A stretch of 9,578 bases of DNA from positions 1 to 9,578 of the forward strand of contig JAFKJZ010000071.1 of assembly GCA_017305815.1 (NCBI GenBank). Reading direction: 5' to 3'. Each line of letters opens with the position of its first letter. The first letter of the stretch is position 1. This DNA is from Hyphomicrobiales bacterium (GTDB lineage: Bacteria > Pseudomonadota > Alphaproteobacteria > Rhizobiales > Kaistiaceae). Below, one piece after another: positions 6,973 through 9,578 of the stretch. Both the position numbers and the translations under genes were made by a program. The notes below the pieces were generated by a model, which saw only the letters and a list, made by a program, of their open reading frames with translations, did no database searches and was not told where the DNA came from.

Positions 6973-7610
6973 CGATGTCTGGGGCACGGCAAGCCATGCG
7001 TTCCGTAGGTCGATCCCTGCCGGTGGGGCTGGTATCGGCGATCCTCGCCGCGACGCTGCTTTCGGGCTGCGTCAGCAAGCTGCTGACCTCGCCGCCGCCG
7101 GTGACCTATGACCTCGTCGGGGTGGAGTCGGCGCCGTCGGTCAAGCGCCGCGCTTCGGCGCAGGTGCTGGTGCCGGAGCCGTTCGCGCTGCAGACGCTGG
7201 CGAGCCAGCGCATCGTCGTCACGCGCGGGTCGCTCGTCGCCTACTATCCGAACGCGCAGTATCCCGACACGCTGCCGCGCCTCGTGCAGAGCCGCGTTAT
7301 CCAGGCCTTCGAGAAGTCGAAGGGCGTCCGGGCCATCGGCCGGCCGGGCGAGGGGTTGTCGATCGACTACCAGCTCCTGACCAATATCCGCACTTTCGCG
7401 TTCAACGTGACGCCGACGAGCCGCTCCGCCGAGATCGAGATCTTCGCGCAGATCATGAACGACCGCACAGGCAAGGTGGTCGAGGCGAAGCTGTTCACGG
7501 CTTCTGTGCCGGTCGCCGAGGATTCGGCCCCGGCCGCCGTTGCCGGCCTCAATGCCGGGCTGGACCAGATCCTGGGCGAAATGGTCGCCTGGGCCGTCCC
7601 CCGCCTCTAG
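6969..7610 (+). CDS. ABC-type transport auxiliary lipoprotein (LinN/PqiC-like, ABC_trans_aux family)
   Basis: A 213-residue lipoprotein, last gene of the MCE operon. A basic N-terminus (R7, R11, R15) and hydrophobic stretch (17-30) lead to the lipobox LSGC with Cys34; residue +2 is Val, so there is no inner-membrane-retention Asp, and outer-membrane sorting is plausible. The mature part carries YDLVG (47-51), a conserved beta segment SQRIVV-GSLVAYYPNAQYPDTLPRLVQSRVIQAFE near 78-113 and a DYQLLTNIRTF strand (126-136), fitting the ABC_trans_aux (DUF330) family to which PqiC and LinN belong. It probably links the MCE tunnel to the outer membrane. The first ATG overlaps the upstream stop as ATGA; ATGs at codons 3 and 10 are alternative starts that would still leave a signal peptide. 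Confidence 0.88.
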   Translation: MTMSGARQAMRSVGRSLPVGLVSAILAATLLSGCVSKLLTSPPPVTYDLVGVESAPSVKRRASAQVLVPEPFALQTLASQRIVVTRGSLVAYYPNAQYPDTLPRLVQSRVIQAFEKSKGVRAIGRPGEGLSIDYQLLTNIRTFAFNVTPTSRSAEIEIFAQIMNDRTGKVVEAKLFTASVPVAEDSAPAAVAGLNAGLDQILGEMVAWAVPRL

Positions 7611-7629
7611 GCTTCTTCGCAATCCGTCT

Positions 7630-7654
7630 CCGGCGCGCGAAAACGCGCGACCGG
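7630..7654 (+). terminator. Bulged hairpin after the MCE operon
   Basis: CCGGCGCGCG pairs with CGCGCG-(A)-CCGG across an AAAA loop, giving ten base pairs with a single bulged A at 7650. It starts 20 nt after the lipoprotein stop, where the operon transcript should end. Only a short TTG follows instead of a T-run, so termination may be weak or the hairpin may protect the 3' end. Confidence 0.5.
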
Positions 7655-7834
7655 TTGAGGCTGCGCCCCTGGCGGGCGCGCGGCGTCGCTTTCGCGCGCC
7701 TGAAGGCCGGGCGCTCGCGCGTCGATCCGATGATTTGTTCAGGTTTGGGAGAGGTGGCCGCCATCGGCCGGTGTGGCGGGGCGCCGATAGGCGCGCTCCG
7801 CACAGGCCATGCCGCTCGAGGCGGCGACATGGCG
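7655..7834. other. Non-coding convergent gap with several GC-rich hairpins
   Basis: Between the converging MCE operon and helicase gene I see no supported gene. Short inverted repeats are dense: GCGCCC/GGGCGC at 7663-7679 (5-nt loop), GGCCG/CGGCC at 7756-7769, GCGCC/GGCGC at 7781-7794, and a two-part hairpin at 7806-7833 (GCCATG/CATGGC outside, CCGC/GCGG inside, with a CGA bulge). In DNA this GC-rich, 5-6 bp stems are expected by chance; only the longer ones carry weight. No tRNA or recognisable small RNA is visible. Confidence 0.4.
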
Positions 7835-7854
7835 GGATGCCGCTTGCGGCATCC
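7835..7854 (-). terminator. Perfect 9-bp inverted repeat after the helicase gene
   Basis: Read on the minus strand, GGATGCCGC-AA-GCGGCATCC starts 8 nt after the helicase TGA (7863-7865). This is the strongest perfect palindrome in the window and is placed where a terminator belongs. It lacks a T-run. Because the repeat is symmetric it could also stop transcription from the MCE operon on the plus strand. Confidence 0.55.
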
Positions 7855-7862
7855 GCATCCGA

Positions 7863-9350
<1,488 letters not shown>

Positions 9351-9374
9351 GTTTTGAAAAGGGGCCCAAAGCCC

Positions 9375-9397
9375 GACGGGACGGCAAGAAGCCCGTC
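9375..9397 (-). promoter_or_regulatory. Alternative hairpins in the helicase leader
   Basis: Within the presumed 5' untranslated region the downstream arm CCCGTC (9392-9397, plus-strand reading) can pair with GACGGG at 9375-9380, while its CCGTC part can instead pair with GACGG at 9380-9384. The two stems are mutually exclusive. A run of G/C bases and CCTTTT lies between them and the ATG on the minus strand. DEAD-box genes often have structured leaders, but function here is inference. Confidence 0.3.
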
Positions 9398-9418
9398 ACC
9401 ATCGATGAAAGATGCACG

Positions 9419-9448
9419 CAAATACGAGCTTTTGCATGGACTTGTCAA
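9419..9448 (-). promoter_or_regulatory. Likely promoter of the helicase gene
   Basis: On the minus strand a perfect TTGACA (-35, 9443-9448) is followed after 18 bases by TATTTG (-10, 9419-9424). The stretch is clearly more AT-rich than its surroundings and lies about 70-100 bases upstream of the helicase ATG, leaving a leader of roughly 60 bases. The -35 box is excellent; the -10 box is only a partial match. Confidence 0.5.
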
Positions 9449-9454
9449 TTGTTT

Positions 9455-9484
9455 CGCGACGAATGGCCGAATCCTGCCGTCGCG
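9455..9484. repeat. 7-bp inverted repeat between the edge gene and the helicase promoter
   Basis: CGCGACG (9455-9461) pairs with CGTCGCG (9478-9484) across a 16-nt loop. It starts 12 nt after the stop of the minus-strand gene at the right edge and ends just before the helicase -35 box. It may end the upstream transcript or act as an operator; no T-run follows on either strand. Confidence 0.35.
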
Positions 9485-9496
9485 GAGGCCCGGTTT

Positions 9497-9578
9497 CTAG
9501 TTGCTCGCGGGGCCGAAACGGTAGCTCTCGTCGTCGCCGATGAAGAGTTCGTAGCTCTCCTTGGCGCCGCTCGCCGCC
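9497..9578 (-). CDS. C-terminal fragment of an unidentified protein (truncated by window edge)
   Basis: Twenty-six codons are open from the right edge to TAG at 9497-9499. Of these, 24 end in G or C, exactly the codon habit of the surrounding genes, so this is very probably the true end of a gene. The visible end contains ESYELFIGDDESYRFGPASN, which is acidic and aromatic. I do not recognise the family. It lies upstream of the helicase on the same strand with a 146-nt gap that appears to hold a separate promoter, so the two are probably not one operon. Confidence 0.65.
   Translation of the reverse strand, partial: AASGAKESYELFIGDDESYRFGPASN

Noticed and set aside
5599..6987. 462-codon open frame on the minus strand opposite the MCE gene
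   Set aside because: The plus-strand protein has clear MCE and membrane-anchor features; the antisense frame is a by-product of GC-rich codon use and has an Arg/Asp/Gly-rich, family-less product.

Overview
This 9.6 kb window is very GC-rich, with G or C at nearly every third codon position. It reads as ordinary chromosome of an alphaproteobacterium, most likely Hyphomicrobiales (Rhizobiales). This placement is inferred from gene content (a dgcN-dgcA pair, a STAS-MlaE permease operon, an RhlE-type helicase with an alphaproteobacterial-looking tail) and from composition, not from a marker gene. I see no mobile element, CRISPR array, tRNA or rRNA.

Layout. (1) 1-326, plus: the C-terminal end of a PLP-dependent threonine/serine dehydratase, followed by a strong hairpin. 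(2) 433-1557, plus: an MFS permease of the HcaT/MFS_1-like type that appears to lack one transmembrane helix. (3) 1526-3519, minus: dgcN-dgcA, translationally coupled by an ATGA overlap. These are predicted to acetylate D-glutamate and then racemise the N-acetyl product. dgcA overlaps the permease gene tail to tail by 32 bp. (4) About 150 bp of divergent intergenic DNA with inverted repeats. (5) 3670-7610, plus: a tight four-gene operon for an MCE-type (Mla/LinKLMN-like) envelope lipid transporter, made of a STAS-permease, an ATPase, a membrane-anchored MCE protein with a long helical tail, and a lipoprotein. Its genes overlap or nearly touch (1 nt gap, TAATG, ATGA). (6) 7611-7862: a convergent gap rich in hairpins. 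(7) 7863-9350, minus: a DEAD-box RNA helicase with its own likely promoter. (8) 9497-9578, minus: the last 26 codons of an unidentified gene.

How the genes work together. The four-gene transporter should span the envelope: cytoplasmic ATPase, inner-membrane permease, periplasm-spanning MCE/coiled-coil protein and a lipoprotein partner. It would move lipids or other hydrophobic compounds between the membranes. DgcN and DgcA would convert D-glutamate, for example from peptidoglycan turnover, into N-acetyl-L-glutamate; the deacetylase that completes the route is not in the window. The dehydratase and permease are neighbours with no proven link to that pathway.

I found no convincing undescribed system. 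The item most worth a second look is the apparent in-frame loss of a helix in the MFS permease. Next are the single-MCE protein with its very long helical tail, the MCE permease's N-terminal STAS domain, and the hairpin-dense gap between the two convergent units.
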